Assembly (NCBI GenBank): GCA_963556195.1
Contig: OY744519.1
Coordinates: 38,477,301-38,541,300, forward strand
DNA length: 64,000 bases
Direction: 5' to 3'
From: Sepiola atlantica
Taxonomy: Eukaryota; Mollusca; Cephalopoda; Sepiida; Sepiolidae
Under the pieces are notes generated by a model. The model ran no database searches. It was not told the origin of the DNA and saw only the letters and a program-made list of their open reading frames with translations. Shown piece after piece: positions 24,529 to 35,325 of this stretch (positions are counted from its first letter, which is position 1; each line of letters begins with the position of its first letter). Position numbers and translations under genes: made by a program.

Positions 24529-25003
24529 AGGTCGTTGCGGTATTTGATGTATCGCATTGTCGTCAACGATTGGGTGTCGGTTTAAAAGATCCTCAAAGTG
24601 TTCTTTTCACCGGGCCAAGATTTTTCCACTATTTTTCAGAATTCGGGAGCCGTCCCTGGGAACATAGAGAATGTTGTTTGCACTAAATAAATTCTTTATG
24701 TCGTTTTTATCAACATGAAGTTGTATCTCTTTAGATTTGTTCGTCCACCAGTTGTTTTTAATGGCTCTTATAGTTGTTTGTACTTTGGCTTTTAATTCTC
24801 TGTTTTTTCTTTTTGACTTCTGAGTTTGGGTCGTTAAGATATGATGTGAGCGCTTTCCTTGTTTGCTCGATTAGCTCTTTTATTTCTTGGTTATTTCCGT
24901 CGAACCAATCTTGATTCTTATATTTCCTCAAACCAATCGAGTCTTCACAGGCGTCCAAAATGGCGAACTTCATTTTTTGCCAATGTTCTTCAGCCCTGGT
25001 GGG

Positions 25004-25835
25004 TTATTGGTCCGGCAGATGCTGAAGAAGTGATTGTTGTAGCTGAAACCGCCTCGTCTGATCCTGCAGCAAGTTGGTGTTAAATCTGAGCCTCTTTGGT
25101 GTATTGTGGTCTTTCCTCTTGCACTGCAGTTTGATTCTCATTATTGAGAAAACTAAACGATGGTCTGTCCAGCAGTCCTCGGTGAGTGGGGCAGCTTTTG
25201 TAATTAGAATATCTCTCCTATCACGTGCACGAATAATAATATAATCTATAAGATGCCAATGTTTTGATCGCGGGTGTTGCCAAGTGGCCTTGTATTTGTC
25301 TCTCTGTCTGAAAAGCGTGTTAGTGACAATGAAATTGTATTCAGCACACTTTGAACGTAGAAGTGTTCCATTCGGGTTTATTTTACCCACGCTCTCTTTA
25401 CCAATGGTTCCACTCCAAACTTGAGAATCCCTACCAACTCTCGCATTAGAATGTCTCCTTGGTTTGTTCATCGGCACCAAGGGTGGGAGCATATGCGCCG
25501 ATTACTGTGACATAGGAACTTTCCCCTGTTTGTACTCTAAGGGTCATAAGGCGATCATTTATGCCGATTGGTAATTTACTGAGTCTCAGCATCAAAGTGT
25601 TCTTTATAGCGAAAGCGATCCCGTATAGTCGTGGCTTGTCAGGTTCGTAGCCGTTCCAGAAAATAGTGTAGCCACCACCTTCTTCACGCAGATGCCCTTC
25701 ACTTGACAGGCGGGTTTCTGAAAGCGCTACAATATCGATGTTGAGTCTCTGAAGTTCTCGTGCAACAAGAGCAATTATTCTTTCGGGTCTTAAAAAGTTC
25801 AAGTCTAGTAGGGTACGGACATTCCATGATGCCAT
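25004..25835 (-). pseudogene. APE-type endonuclease of the 22.7-26.6 kb LINE, with internal deletion
   Basis: Starts MASWNVRTLLDL (25835). WNVRT and DIVALSETR are the N-terminal catalytic Asn and Glu motifs of the exonuclease-endonuclease-phosphatase fold. A second frame (25492-25004) carries NARVGRD, WHLIDYIIIRARDRR and the C-terminal DCWTDHRLV with the catalytic DH. Between AYAPTLGADEQTKETF and NARVG the sequence jumps. In relatives roughly 25-30 residues lie here, including the GDF of GDFNARVG. So a deletion with frame change is inferred near 25445-25460. The enzyme would be dead. Confidence 0.85.
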
Positions 25836-26699
25836 TTTTAATTTTACTTCATTGTTACAACAGCAATTAAGGTGAAACCCCCTGAAAGCGGTTTTCCAGG
25901 CAGGTTAAGATGAAGCAAACTATTTTAGGGCACCTTTTATAGCCCCCTCCCTATTTAGGGTGAGCAGAGTGGATCCTATAAAGGGCTGCTCAGTCACAGA
26001 TGCTACTGCCGAATCACTCTCTTGCTCCGGATCCAAGAGTGAAGCGACTGGACTAAACATCTGCCGCTGGGCGTGCCGGTTGAACACTAAAGTCTTCCAG
26101 ATATCACAATCCTGTCCCCACCGCGTTCTTCCGATCGCCGCCAGACTTTCTTCCATTTTCTCCTTGAACTCTTATCCCACTACTGGTGTCTCTGGAGACG
26201 CCTGTGCGTGGAGTTGATTAACATGGATAAGTTGGTGCACAAAAAACAGACCCATCATCTTGGCCAGGCAGGTTTATGTTCAGTGGCACGGAGACCGAGA
26301 TGACTGACACCCCTGACTTGTTGCAACCCTTCATCTGCCATCGTAGCCTGACATATAGACTACTTCGCCGTTGAGGGATTTTGTTTTGCCCTGTTGGACT
26401 CCAGTACTTCACCGTATCGCTGGCAGGGTGGCTTCCGGGTACTATGCCTTGCAAAAGGGCAACCCGCGATTTTGTCCGGCACCGCGTATTGGATATGCAC
26501 AGCTAACCTTTATATTTAAAGGCCGTTTCTCTTATCCGCAACCTGGGGAGCGGATGGATGGGAGTTTTCCTTCACCACACCATTATGTAATGGTGGGACA
26601 AAATAACATCTGCGGACACTTCGATACCATGTGGGGGCCCGAGTGAAGACGTAGATATATATATATATATAATAATCTGTTTTAAAAGTATATATTACA

Positions 26700-27660
26700 G
26701 TTTCCGTATGCCAAATCTAGTTCTATTGTAACAGAAGAGTTGATTCTGCTACACCTTAGCAGCTCAGCAAACACAAACACAATAAGAAAATAAGACAAAA
26801 GGTAAACGAAAATATCCGTTGTCTGTAAGCGGACAGTAGTGTTCTTACGGTTCCTTGATAAGAGAAAGACCGTGTTTACAAAGTGCAGTCAAGATTAATA
26901 ATTTGGGTTTCCTTTAATTTAATTGTAATTTAATAATTTTTATATTGAGATCTGTTATTCATCTGTTTGTTTCATGTATTTTATTGATGGGTATTAGCTT
27001 TAAGTTTTACTTATGGGTGTATGAACACGGCGTTCAGTTTTATTTCATATTTCGCGAAGTTGGGGATAATGTATGTCCCTGTGGTCGTCTGTAATAAATT
27101 GTATATTTAACGTGTGTTGATATTATTAACAGATTCAGATTTGAAAATCTAGCACCCGAATATTTACAACGAACGTCGAAGAAATTCCCAATAACTCTCT
27201 CTGGTTATGAAGTTTTAATTTTTAACAGCAAAACTGTAATAAAGTATATGAAAAGATTCAAATAAATATGTTTGTTTTTATTTTCTTATTATTTATAATT
27301 TGAATAATACTTAATAAAATATTTATATTACCTGTTGATGACCAACTTGACTTATGATTCATGTAAAGTAATTGAACGCACAATTTTTGGGCAGTATAAT
27401 ATACAAGAGCATGCTTCCAAATAACAGCAGTGTAATTGTGTATTACAAAGAAAAAGACGCGTGTAGAATATTGCACGTAATCGATTACCTCTATTGTAAT
27501 TTTAAGTTATAATTTAAAAAAAACACAGCAAAAATCAGTAATTCACTAGCTAAATATCATTTTGTAAGATTAAAATCATATAGCCGTCTTATTTTGAGTA
27601 TCCGAATGACATTTTTTTATTTACTAGGTTTTTACTCGCCCTTATTTTCTCTCACACACT
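26700..27660. other. AT-rich spacer, no gene seen
   Basis: Follows a short TA run at 26653-26670. No gene or named repeat. Confidence 0.5.
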
Positions 27661-27672
27661 CTTTTTATATAT

Positions 27673-27692
27673 TCACACACACACACACCCAG

Positions 27693-27769
<77 letters not shown>
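27673..27769. repeat. Compound (CA)n-(TA)n array
   Basis: CA units to about 27703, then about 33 TA units. Confidence 0.95.
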
Positions 27770-27772
<3 letters not shown>

Positions 27773-27792
27773 AGCAATGAAAATATATATGG

Positions 27793-27849
27793 CAATCAAG
27801 CTACACAGAGGCTCCCGTGTTTCATCCCCGGGGGAATCGTCAGGCTAAA

Positions 27850-27852
<3 letters not shown>
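27793..27852 (-). ncRNA. Type I hammerhead ribozyme, all three stems present
   Basis: Minus strand 5' to 3'. Core CUGACGA (27843-27837) is followed by stem II UCCC-CCG-GGGA (optionally a fifth C-G pair), then GAAA (27823-27820). Stem III is ACACGGG-AGCC-UCUGUGU (seven pairs including G-U wobbles), ending in the NUH triplet GUA with A17 at 27802; cleavage would fall between 27802 and 27801. Stem I: 2.1-2.3 CGA pairs with 1.1-1.3 GCU, then a U-U mismatch and further weak pairs. All invariant core positions are kept. It lies in about 85 bp between two (TA)n arrays. Known: type I hammerheads occur in Penelope-like elements and animal retrozymes. Activity is inferred, not shown. Confidence 0.8.

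Positions 27853-27855
<3 letters not shown>

Positions 27856-27888
<33 letters not shown>
27856..27888. repeat. (TA)n microsatellite
   Basis: About 16 TA units directly next to stem I of the hammerhead. Confidence 0.95.
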
Positions 27889-27893
<5 letters not shown>

Positions 27894-28377
27894 TTCATTT
27901 TACTTTAATAAATAAGGTCTCAAACAACTAAGGTGCCCTTTTCAGGGGCTAACGCATGATTGATATGTGAGATACATAGATATCCAAACCTTCAATCAAG
28001 GTTTCTATTAACCTCTTAAGCGTCAGGTTCATAAAGAAGCGAAAAAGAGCAATGTTCCTTTCCCTAATTGACCGGTTTATTGTGTTACAATATGTCTTTT
28101 TTTTGGTCTCATAGTCTTACCAGATTAAGAATGTATCTTGTTTGATGGAGTATCTAGTACTTTTATATGAGGTAAATATGCACCATTTCTCGTGTAAATA
28201 TGTGTATAGCTGTTTTGCGCGGGTATGATTTGGCTTCAGATACTATGTATTTTGAATATTTGGTCAGGGTTTACTTGTAGGGTAAAGTATTCCGATGTCA
28301 TGTCGTCGTAACAAACACGTGTACAATGAGCCGGAAGACAGTCGGGAATGGTGTCTGGTAAGTAATTAAAACTCCTC

Positions 28378-28380
<3 letters not shown>
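27889..28380. other. Spacer, no gene seen
   Basis: No supported gene. The last 80 bp before the TA array is GC-richer and may be part of a repeat. Confidence 0.45.

Positions 28381-28463
<83 letters not shown>
28381..28463. repeat. (TA)n microsatellite
   Basis: About 41 TA units, adjoining the 3' side of the 5S-like SINE. Confidence 0.95.
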
Positions 28464-28468
<5 letters not shown>

Positions 28469-28707
28469 ACTCTCCCGTCGATTTCGACGTATGAGTGCCG
28501 CGCCAGGGGCTGCCTGCACGTGAATTTGTAATTGCAAGGGTTGCGCTTGATTCCAATGGCAAGTAGTAGTACAGGACGACTGAAAGCAATGCCGAGATAA
28601 GCAGAGAGCACACACAGCACCTGGTATTCGCAAATGGTTACTCATTTAGTACTGGCCGCTTAACTTCGGTGATCTAACGGGAACCGGTGTGTCAACTTGA
28701 TTGTGCC

Positions 28708-28712
<5 letters not shown>
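28464..28712 (-). repeat. 5S-rRNA-derived SINE
   Basis: Read on the minus strand from 28712, the first 110 nt follow the 5S rRNA layout. They contain CGAAGTTAAGC (5S: GGAAGCTAAGC), then AGTACT..ATG.GTAACC..TTGCGAATACCAGGTGCTGT (5S: AGTACTTGGATGGGAGACC..GGGAATACCGGGTGCTGTAG). These cover the A-box/intermediate-element/C-box region of a pol III type 1 promoter. The downstream 140 bp is not 5S: a GC-rich body with CTGCCTGCACG and TCGAAATCGACGGGAGAG. It ends at the (TA)n array. Known: SINE3-class elements have 5S heads. The 5S part is too diverged to be a gene. Confidence 0.7.
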
Positions 28713-28759
<47 letters not shown>

Positions 28760-28760
28760 T
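28709..28760. repeat. Compound (TA)n-(TG)n array
   Basis: TA array running into a TG run, at the 5' side of the 5S-like SINE. Confidence 0.95.
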
Positions 28761-29517
28761 TGTATGCGTGTGTGTGTATGTGTATATGTAAGTATTCAAA
28801 ATCTAAACGTTTTAATTTAAAGGCATACATTGTGCCCCGTTACGCTGTTATCGTTTGTTTTGTTTTTATTTTTCTACTTACCTGTCTCATATATCCGGTT
28901 TGCTTTTCTCATGTACCTATCATTTTAGTCTCTACGGAAGCGTAATAGCTCAAACGCAACTATAGTTATATAATCAAAACTCAATGTTTATATTATAAAT
29001 ATAAGTTTATATATACTATAAAATAGTTACACTATTCGTAGCCGTCCCTAGTTTAATTTCAAGTTACTCAATACACAGTGTATACGGTAGGGCGTGGCTC
29101 TAAAGAATGTGATTATATTTTTTGTTATATTTCTGATGCGTTTCCTATTGATATAAAAGTGTTTGTTCATCCATCGTTCGATCTGTAACGCGAATATTGA
29201 ATGGGAACATTTTATTTTATATGCCTTAAGGCATCTCGATAATAGTGTCTACTGAAATTTTAGGATATTGCTTTCAATCAAACACCAGGAAAATAACCGG
29301 TTTTATCTGAGAATAATTCCATGATAATTAGTGGTGTGTAACTTCTCGATGGTAAGCAACACGACTACTATGAATAATAAGCATATTCATTTAAGTAGTA
29401 GTAGTAGTGGTAGTATTACTAGTAATGCCCACCTACCTATTGCAATCCGTGTTTATTTTAATACAGTTCTGTTTCCAACCTTCACATTCCTGGCTGTATT
29501 CAACGCATATGTTCAAC

Positions 29518-29518
<1 letters not shown>
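28761..29518. other. AT-rich spacer, no gene seen
   Basis: Contains a small AGT-triplet patch at about 29393-29425. No gene recognised. Confidence 0.5.

Positions 29519-29586
<68 letters not shown>
29519..29586. repeat. (TA)n microsatellite
   Basis: About 34 TA units next to the left end of the Penelope-like block. Confidence 0.95.
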
Positions 29587-29591
<5 letters not shown>

Positions 29592-29739
29592 GTAATTAGG
29601 CAGCATTCTTTCTCTTATGCATGTTTGGTTAAACAGTAGCGACGGCTTCTGTTTATTTATTTTTTTTATTCGTTTTTCGATTCGTCGCACGACCGATTTG
29701 GTATTGTCGTCCATGTTGTATAATAAATAGCCATATTTT

Positions 29740-29777
29740 CGCGAACGTTTTCGACCGACGTCGGTCATCTTCAGGCG
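29740..29777 (-). ncRNA. Hammerhead ribozyme, Penelope type with minimal stem III
   Basis: Minus strand: 2.1-2.3 CGC precedes core CUGAAGA (29774-29768). One extra U, then stem II GACCGA-CG-UCGGUC, then GAA and A15.1 (29752-29749). Stem III is just AA-CG-UU, C17 at 29743, and 1.1-1.3 GCG pairs with CGC, closing stem I. Cleavage would be between 29743 and 29742. Very short stem III is known for Penelope hammerheads, which then work as dimers. The extra U before stem II recurs in the copy at 56.3 kb. Confidence 0.7.
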
Positions 29778-29840
29778 GATGAATGAGTATGAAAAATAAA
29801 AGATTGGTGAATTTATTAAGAAGACTTTCATAAAAACATG

Positions 29841-30264
29841 TCAATACCACTTCAACAACACTTCAACATGTTTTCGCCCCCCCCCCTCATAACGAGCACA
29901 GTTGATTCTAGATGTAGTTACTTGAATAAACAACGCTTCCATTATGGGGAGACGAATACTGCGATATGAGATCCCAATAATTGCTGTGTTCTTGGTTGAA
30001 ATCTTCCTGAATTCATTTTTGATGATGCTATGTGTTATCAAGTGTTGGTAGATGGAACTTTGGAGAGGTTGGATGGCAAGTTAGTCGTCGTGATATGCTA
30101 GTTCTAGCCATGCCGATATGCGTGTTGTTTACAGAGATACATTCTCTGATAAAGCATTTGAACACGTATATGGAATTACTTGTTTTTAGTAAGCTATTGT
30201 CGGTCGAGTTATTTTTTATTCGCTCAAGTCCGACAACCATTCCTGGATTTGTGGTACTCTTCAT
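29841..30264 (-). pseudogene. GIY-YIG endonuclease C-terminus of Penelope-like element, broken
   Basis: Two overlapping frames (30264-30028 and 30041-29841) give YVFKCFIRECISVNNTHIGM, ARTSISRRLTCH and then RSIRLPIMEALFIQ. This is the order of the Penelope GIY-YIG domain: 'VYxFxC ... NNxYIGxT ... SRRLTxH ... RLxILEAxxI'. The YIG Tyr is His here (THIG). The Arg of SRRL and the Glu of MEAL, expected catalytic residues, are kept. A frame change near 30030-30040 separates the halves. The domain would cut target DNA. Non-functional as it stands. Confidence 0.7.
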
Positions 30265-30424
30265 CTGTAGTCTCAGATTGCACTCGGTATTCCACTGAGT
30301 TCACACCACCAACTAGATCACAAACAAATTATTTAAAAAAAAACTTAATAGATTATATAATGGAAAAATGTACCTACCGGACACAAGCGAACACTATATT
30401 AACCTATCTTAAATTCAACTAAGT

Positions 30425-30790
30425 AAAAACCCCAAAAAACTACTAAACCTAGGTCCAAACTGTCACCTTCAAAATAGATGTAACTCTATCTATAAAAAGT
30501 TGAAATATCACTTATATTTCAAAATATTACTAAACTAGCAGAAGATAATCAAACCCAGATACACCCAGACACTCGTGCCCTTTTAAAGCAGAATCCATTA
30601 AAAACAGCAGCATCTCCAATAAACCTCATTTACTAACTAATGAACTTAATACCGCCACTAATGAATTAAAAAAAAACATTCAGACATCATTATTAAACGC
30701 GCAGATAAGTCCAACACATTTGTTATAATCCCCAAAGAACAATATCAGTCTAAATTACAAGACATTTTATCGAGAAAACGAATCAAAAAA
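30425..30790 (+). pseudogene. N-terminal RT fragment of Penelope-like element
   Basis: Across frames the plus strand reads NPKKLLNLGPNCHLQ (from 30429), then IYKKLKYHLYF, and at about 30676-30780 KHSDIIIKRADKSNTFVIIP followed by [12 protein letters not shown]. 'LLNLGPNC' and 'IIIKxADKxxxxVIxxKxxY' are the typical start of Penelope-type reverse transcriptases. Stops and shifts separate the parts. Orientation is opposite to the GIY-YIG fragment at 29.84-30.26 kb. Confidence 0.65.
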
Positions 30791-30828
30791 TAAATAAACA
30801 GAAGCTGTCGCTACTGTTTAACCAAACA

Positions 30829-30975
<147 letters not shown>

Positions 30976-31164
30976 GTGTGTGGGGGGGTGTATCATAGGT
31001 AGATATACAAAAAAACTGTGCTACTGAATACTTAAGTCTTGGTAGCAAACCGTTGGGAGAGGAAAGCCTCCTTAGTCTTGATCTACAACTTTCCTACAGC
31101 TGGAAGTCTCGAACAAAATTTCCGGTTCTAAAACCCAAAATTGCTTATAGAGTATATGGGTTCC

Positions 31165-31798
31165 ACGTATCGCCAGGCCTTTGCACCCCTTATGTTGCTA
31201 TAAGCCAGGCGCAGAAGCACTAGCACAGGGACACCTTAATGACACCCAGTGCTTGCCCAAGTTGGATGACTAGAACAATGAACTCTGTCTCTCTTTTTCT
31301 CTATCCGGCCTACTTGGAGACACATTTTTCACTAAGTCTTATATGACTAGTTTAGGTCGCTCTTCTCCCGACAGGGTGAAACTACAGGTTGGCAGCTGTT
31401 CTGGCTGTTGTTTCCGACTATTAGTGCAGAAGTCTTGACTGTTAAGTTTTGAAAATAGTGGCTGCTCCATCAACAGTTGTATAATATTGTGAGTAACTGT
31501 ACATCCAATGCTGCGCATGGAAAGGGACACTACAGTTATCCACGGAGGGCTTTCCGGAGACCACATCTCCCATGAATCAAGTTTCGACTAATGGTATTGT
31601 TGTGTGAGCTTATTGACACCTATCAAGGACTTATTTGCTTTAATAAAAACCAATATGACCATACAAAAGAGAAAGAAAACCTCTGCACAGCTCTGAATTA
31701 AGGATGACCCCCAACACTTTCACCCTAATACACAGTAGCCCCTTACGTCTACAATGGCAACGTATCTTGTTTGGGGGGAATTAAGTTAAAAAGTAAAT
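31165..31798 (+). mobile_element. Internally deleted copy of the jockey-like LINE
   Basis: About 31165-31620 matches the 5' leader of the LINE at 15830-16290: shared AAGCCAGGCG, GACACCnAGTG, TGACTAG, AGTTGTATAATATnGTG, GCGCATGGAAA, CTACAGTTATC, TAATGG...TTGTGTGAGCTTAT. About 31680-31785 matches its 3' end at 18630-18720: CTCnnAATTnAGGnTGnCCCCC and CTTGTTTnGGGG. About 2.3 kb of endonuclease and RT sequence is missing between them. Known: internally deleted non-autonomous LINE derivatives exist. Whether it moved in this form or was deleted in place cannot be told. Confidence 0.85.
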
Positions 31799-33100
31799 AT
31801 GGGTATCTTACCTATGTCGCACTAATGTTCAACTTGCTTGATCCAATCAAATGTAAACATGATACTTTGCCTTTACTTGATAAAATGTGCTAGCGGGCTC
31901 GCGTGGAAATAACACGGTGTTTCCTACAATATTTTTAATTATGATTAAATAATAATGTATCATGGAATGATTACTTTCTATAAATTAGACAAACATCACT
32001 TTAAAAAAAATATATTTACTTAGAATAGCACTGTTTTAGTCAAAGAGACGACCTAATTTGATTTGAGAGCGATTCATTTTAAATTAGTTTCAGTCGAAAT
32101 TGTTTACATTAGCGAAATCAGATTAATTGCAAATAACTTTAAGTATGTGACAATCTAATTTTTAATGTCGTAAAGGTGATAACGTACGTAAAAAAAAGTA
32201 TTATTATAGTTACCAGCGGGGCCTTCTGACCGTCTACAATTTACCCTTTATATTGTTGTCGTACTTAAAAAAATGTCCATTCTATTGACGACCGACGAAA
32301 ACGGAGACCCAACGTGATTATTGTACCAACTTTGTTAAAACTAAAACATACTTATCTAAATACTTTGGTTAATGTAGCTTAAACATCTATTCCGTTATAG
32401 GGTCTATCACTAACAACTTTGTGGGGGTTAATTTAATAAACGTCCGACGCGAATAAAGATGCTGCGATATTATTGTAACGCCTTTGGACAGTACATGTAC
32501 TACATTATCCTGGCTCGAAAACCATGAAAGTGTATTTCAGTTCGATGTTAATGTTTGCCAGAACAGTGGCGTCAGATGATTTTTTTATCACTATTTTAGC
32601 TTATGATTTTCGGCTATCGTCTGATGCCATCTTTTTAAATAGTATGGACAGTGATAGCGTACGTACGAACACTAAATAACATCAGCGTATTATTAGAGAT
32701 ACTTATCGAAACTTGTTGCATTGATTTAGCGAATTAAACATTAACAGTCACCATTGATAATCAGAATCAAAATAGAAAGTAAACAAACACACAATTATTT
32801 CGACAACTTATTATACACGTGAATAGATGAAAGATATTTTCTAACAATTCAATAATTAAAAAGTCAATATAAATATACATATTTAGAATTGACAGCTAAA
32901 CAAACGAAATGACTGATTAACGAAAGGAATGACTGATCTACTATCATACCGAAGCTGAGTCAAACAGCGTTTCTTTTTTAGGCCTGTTTCTATTATTGTA
33001 ATAACACAACATCTTTATCACACTTCTCTATTAATCTTTTCTCTCATTCTTTTATTTAAATATTTAACTGACTTTGAAAAAGACTCTTGCCGGAATATAG
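31799..33100. other. AT-rich spacer, no gene seen
   Basis: No supported gene. An imperfect inverted pair GGCGTCAGATGA / TCGTCTGATGCC lies at about 32570-32630 with a loop of roughly 40 bp. Confidence 0.5.
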
Positions 33101-33109
33101 CCAATGTAA

Positions 33110-33670
33110 TTGTTGATCAACGTTTTCTTGTATCCTCGAACTTTTCAAAGATGCTATGGATGTACAGCTCATATAGCTGGAACCATCTTTTTATTTTACT
33201 CACATCTCTTGACAATTACCTCTAAATATTGCACAAAATATGTATTATATTTAAGCTGTATATTTTTAGACGAAATCAGTGCTCATACAGAGCAACGCAA
33301 TACTATAACATCTTGAACGAATCACACATTGCAGTTATCTATTAAAACAATATTTTAGAAGGATTATGTAAGTCAACACAAAAATTGTGAATGAAATGTA
33401 AGTAGATACTTTAAGGCATATTCAAGATAAGTAACATAGATTAGTTAAATAATCATTCTGGAGTGCGAAAATGAATTTGTTTGTTGTATGAATACGGAAT
33501 TGTACCCCTTTTTCGATTAAGAGATCGTTTACTGGTTAGTCACCACTGTGGGGTTGTGGGCATTTGGGGCGCATCCCTTCCTTATATCCGAAGCATGTTC
33601 TGGATGTAAGGCTCATATAGTTGAAACGAGCCGTATTTTTTTCTCTTAAATATTTGGCAATATAGAAATA
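33110..33670. repeat. Diverged direct repeat pair
   Basis: About 33120-33245 and 33570-33680 share the order 'GATG.TATGGATGTA.nGCTCATATAGnTGnAAC' then a T-rich run and 'AATATTnGnCAATAT..nAATATGTA'. Both copies are degenerate. Possibly a dispersed repeat of about 110 bp or a dimer of 450-bp period. Confidence 0.55.
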
Positions 33671-33679
33671 TGTAGACAT

Positions 33680-34640
33680 GAGAGAATACCTTAACTATGT
33701 TTGTAGATTCGTTTAATATTGTTTTTTATACAGTTGTGTTGCTTGTGTTATGATGTTAAGCTGCTTAGTAACAAGTATTTTCTATCTTAAAATACACTTT
33801 TCGGAGCCTTGCCCAACATAATTTGTGCTTAAGTTTTTTGACCGGCTTAAATATAAAAATGTCGCTACTTCTTCTACACCACTATCGTGGCAAAGGGGCG
33901 GCTCCGTGTATTATTTTCGTCTGCAGTACAGTGGTAAACCTATCCGTCAGGGTCCTGGGCCTATACAAGGATCACAAACGGTGTATTCGTCCCGACCGTC
34001 TCTTGTACATTTTCCTGGTTCTATATAATGGTTAGATCTTGAAGACCCGTCGAGTGCTAGCTTTAATTAGTAACCATTACTTCTCTGCAGGTGTAGCAGC
34101 GAAGTTTAATACTCGGTGCCCAAAATGAACATGCGCACACGGCTTTGCGCACGCATCCACCAGAATGAATAAAAACAAATAATAATAGTGTTAACCAATC
34201 AGTGGATTTTTATGAATTTATAGAAATTTCCATTTTGGAGCCACCTCGACACCATATAAAGGCATATTTTTCTCTTCAACTTGATGTTTAGCCAATATCC
34301 ATGATAGGGATAACATAGACGGGCCACCAGCCCCCATCATTATTTTGCGGGCCTTGGAAATCTGAAAGATGCCTTTTATAAACTCACACCCACATAGGTA
34401 CACTGACGTGAAGGTACATTTATACACAATTAATTAACACTTCCACTGTCGTACATAAAATACGACACACACACCATGTTTGAATCTCCTTTCAAGGTTA
34501 TCTGGTGATTGAAAACATTTTATAAACTTAACAATGTCAATACTTCATACATTTATCAGGAAACTGTTTAATATGAAAACAAATAATAATTTACACTATT
34601 AAATAACTTTATATGAAATGTAAGTTATGCAATTGAGTGA
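33680..34640. other. Spacer with a GC-richer patch, no gene called
   Basis: Two overlapping open frames of 67-70 codons cover 33823-34035, a GC-richer patch. Neither has a recognised domain, and overlapping open frames on one strand argue for chance or a repeat relic. Confidence 0.4.
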
Positions 34641-35325
34641 GGAAGTTTTGACTACGATTTAACAGACCAGTGGATAATTCACAGTCCTTAAATTATCGAC
34701 TCAGGCTTCCTCTATATCTCAACTTATTAACTCCCATTTGTTCAGCAAGACCACTCAAATATGAACAATTGTTCTATGTGTTCCTATCTTTGTAGACTTC
34801 CATTTTAAAAACATGTAAAACATATTTTGTGAACTTATGCTTTTGTACGCCTTAATTTGTCTATGTATCATATAACATTTCTGTCGCTCTCTCACACATT
34901 TGAATATTACATAAAACTGTTTTCTTTAAAAAGTTTCTATAAAATTCCCATCCAAACATGGAAACATTAAAAAGAGTTCTCCAAACAGAAAGGTAAATGT
35001 TTTGATTACGATTTTACAGATCCGTGGATAATTAACAGCCCTTAAATTATCGACTCAGGCTTCCCCGATATCTCAACACATGAAATCCGCTTTGTTCAGC
35101 AAAGACACTTAAACATGAACAGTTGCTCTATGTTTTCCTATCTTTGTAGACTACCATTTTTAAAACATATAAAACATATATTTTGTGAACTTATGCTTTT
35201 GTACGCTTTAAAGTGTGTGTGTATCATATAACATTTCTCTCGCTCTCACACATATAAACAAGTTTCTATAAAATTCTGCTACAAAAATGGAAATATTAAG
35301 AAGGGTTCTCCAAACACAGAGGTGT
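34641..35325. repeat. Tandem dimer, unit about 350 bp
   Basis: Unit 1 (about 34645-34995) and unit 2 (about 34997-35325) share long blocks in order: CCTTAAATTATCGACTCAGG, TTTGTTCAGCAA, TTCCTATCTTTGTAGACT, TTTTGTGAACTTATGCTTTT, TATCATATAACATTTCT, AAGTTTCTATAAAATTC and GTTCTCCAAACA. Differences are mostly substitutions and small indels. Confidence 0.9.

Larger units (their letters stand above)
22700..26640 (-). mobile_element. Non-LTR retrotransposon with CFDP2-like endonuclease, RT and C2H2 tail, inactive
   Basis: About 3.9 kb on the minus strand, GC-richer than its surroundings. Order from its 5' end at about 26640: leader with two short frames (26454-26218, 26156-25920), APE-type endonuclease (25835-25004), linker (24973-24758), reverse transcriptase (24528-23290), and C-terminal domain with a C2H2 finger (23272-22757). 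Endonuclease and RT are of the type often annotated 'craniofacial development protein 2-like' in animal genomes, which descends from RTE/BovB-type LINEs. The exact clade is uncertain. Frameshifts, a deletion and stops make it inactive, but long blocks are still open, so it is younger than the copy at 15.8 kb. Confidence 0.85.

Noticed and set aside
25018..25052. CUGAAGA...GAAA on the plus strand
   Set aside because: Lies in antisense LINE coding sequence and has no paired stem II or III.
28236..28645. Open frames of up to 125 codons across the 28.4-kb TA array
   Set aside because: They read through (TA)n and the 5S-derived SINE; no independent coding evidence.
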